A stretch of DNA of 5,493 bases from an uncultured bacterium (GTDB lineage: Bacteria; UBP6; UBA1177; JAKLFG01): the NCBI GenBank assembly GCA_938048925.1, contig CALITV010000201.1, positions 1 through 5,493 on the forward strand. Reading direction: 5' to 3'. Made by a program: the position numbers and the translations under genes. Below are positions 5,489-5,493 of the stretch, piece after piece. The notes under the pieces were generated by a model. That model was not told where the DNA came from. It ran no database searches and saw only the letters and a program-made list of their open reading frames with translations. Each line of letters begins with the position of its first letter. The stretch's first letter is position 1.

Positions 5489-5493
5489 TTATT

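Overview
The window reads as GC-rich DNA from a Gram-negative bacterium. Every supported gene lies on the + strand, and three of them encode exported or outer-envelope proteins: a likely periplasmic protein, a likely outer-membrane barrel and a lipoprotein. An ECF sigma/anti-sigma pair followed by an Asp-rich-linker SBBP-repeat lipoprotein recalls deltaproteobacteria-like lineages (Myxococcota and relatives), but that placement is inference and weak. I see no tRNA, rRNA, CRISPR array or transposase.

Layout. Bases 2-244 are the C-terminal end of an exported-looking protein whose tail resembles a carbohydrate-binding-type beta-sandwich. A short intergenic region (245-326) holds a consensus -10 hexamer and a good Shine-Dalgarno (SD) sequence. 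It drives a 307-aa cytoplasmic protein (327-1250) whose N-terminal half looks like the GspE/MshE N-terminal (MshEN) domain without any ATPase domain. Next come an ECF sigma-70 factor (1272-1835) and a single-pass anti-sigma factor with a zinc-binding (ZAS) H-x3-C-x2-C motif (1873-2613). They are followed by three tightly overlapping envelope genes: a proline-rich protein with a signal peptide (2597-3124), a putative outer-membrane beta-barrel (3066-4100) and a lipoprotein (4097-5488). The lipoprotein carries an acidic linker and seven SBBP repeats, predicted to fold as a seven-bladed propeller.

How the genes may work together. The last five genes look like one transcription unit with overlaps of 17, 59 and 4 nt. 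The simplest reading is an envelope-sensing operon: the anti-sigma factor spans the inner membrane and holds the ECF sigma, while the periplasmic, barrel and lipoprotein products are the sensing or surface-display output. A possible ECF-type promoter (GGAACTT-N16-TCAAG) lies inside the end of the MshEN-like gene just upstream of the sigma gene, which would fit autoregulation. The two regulator genes lack clear SD sequences, whereas the MshEN-like, barrel and lipoprotein genes have good ones. The function of the module is not known from the sequence.
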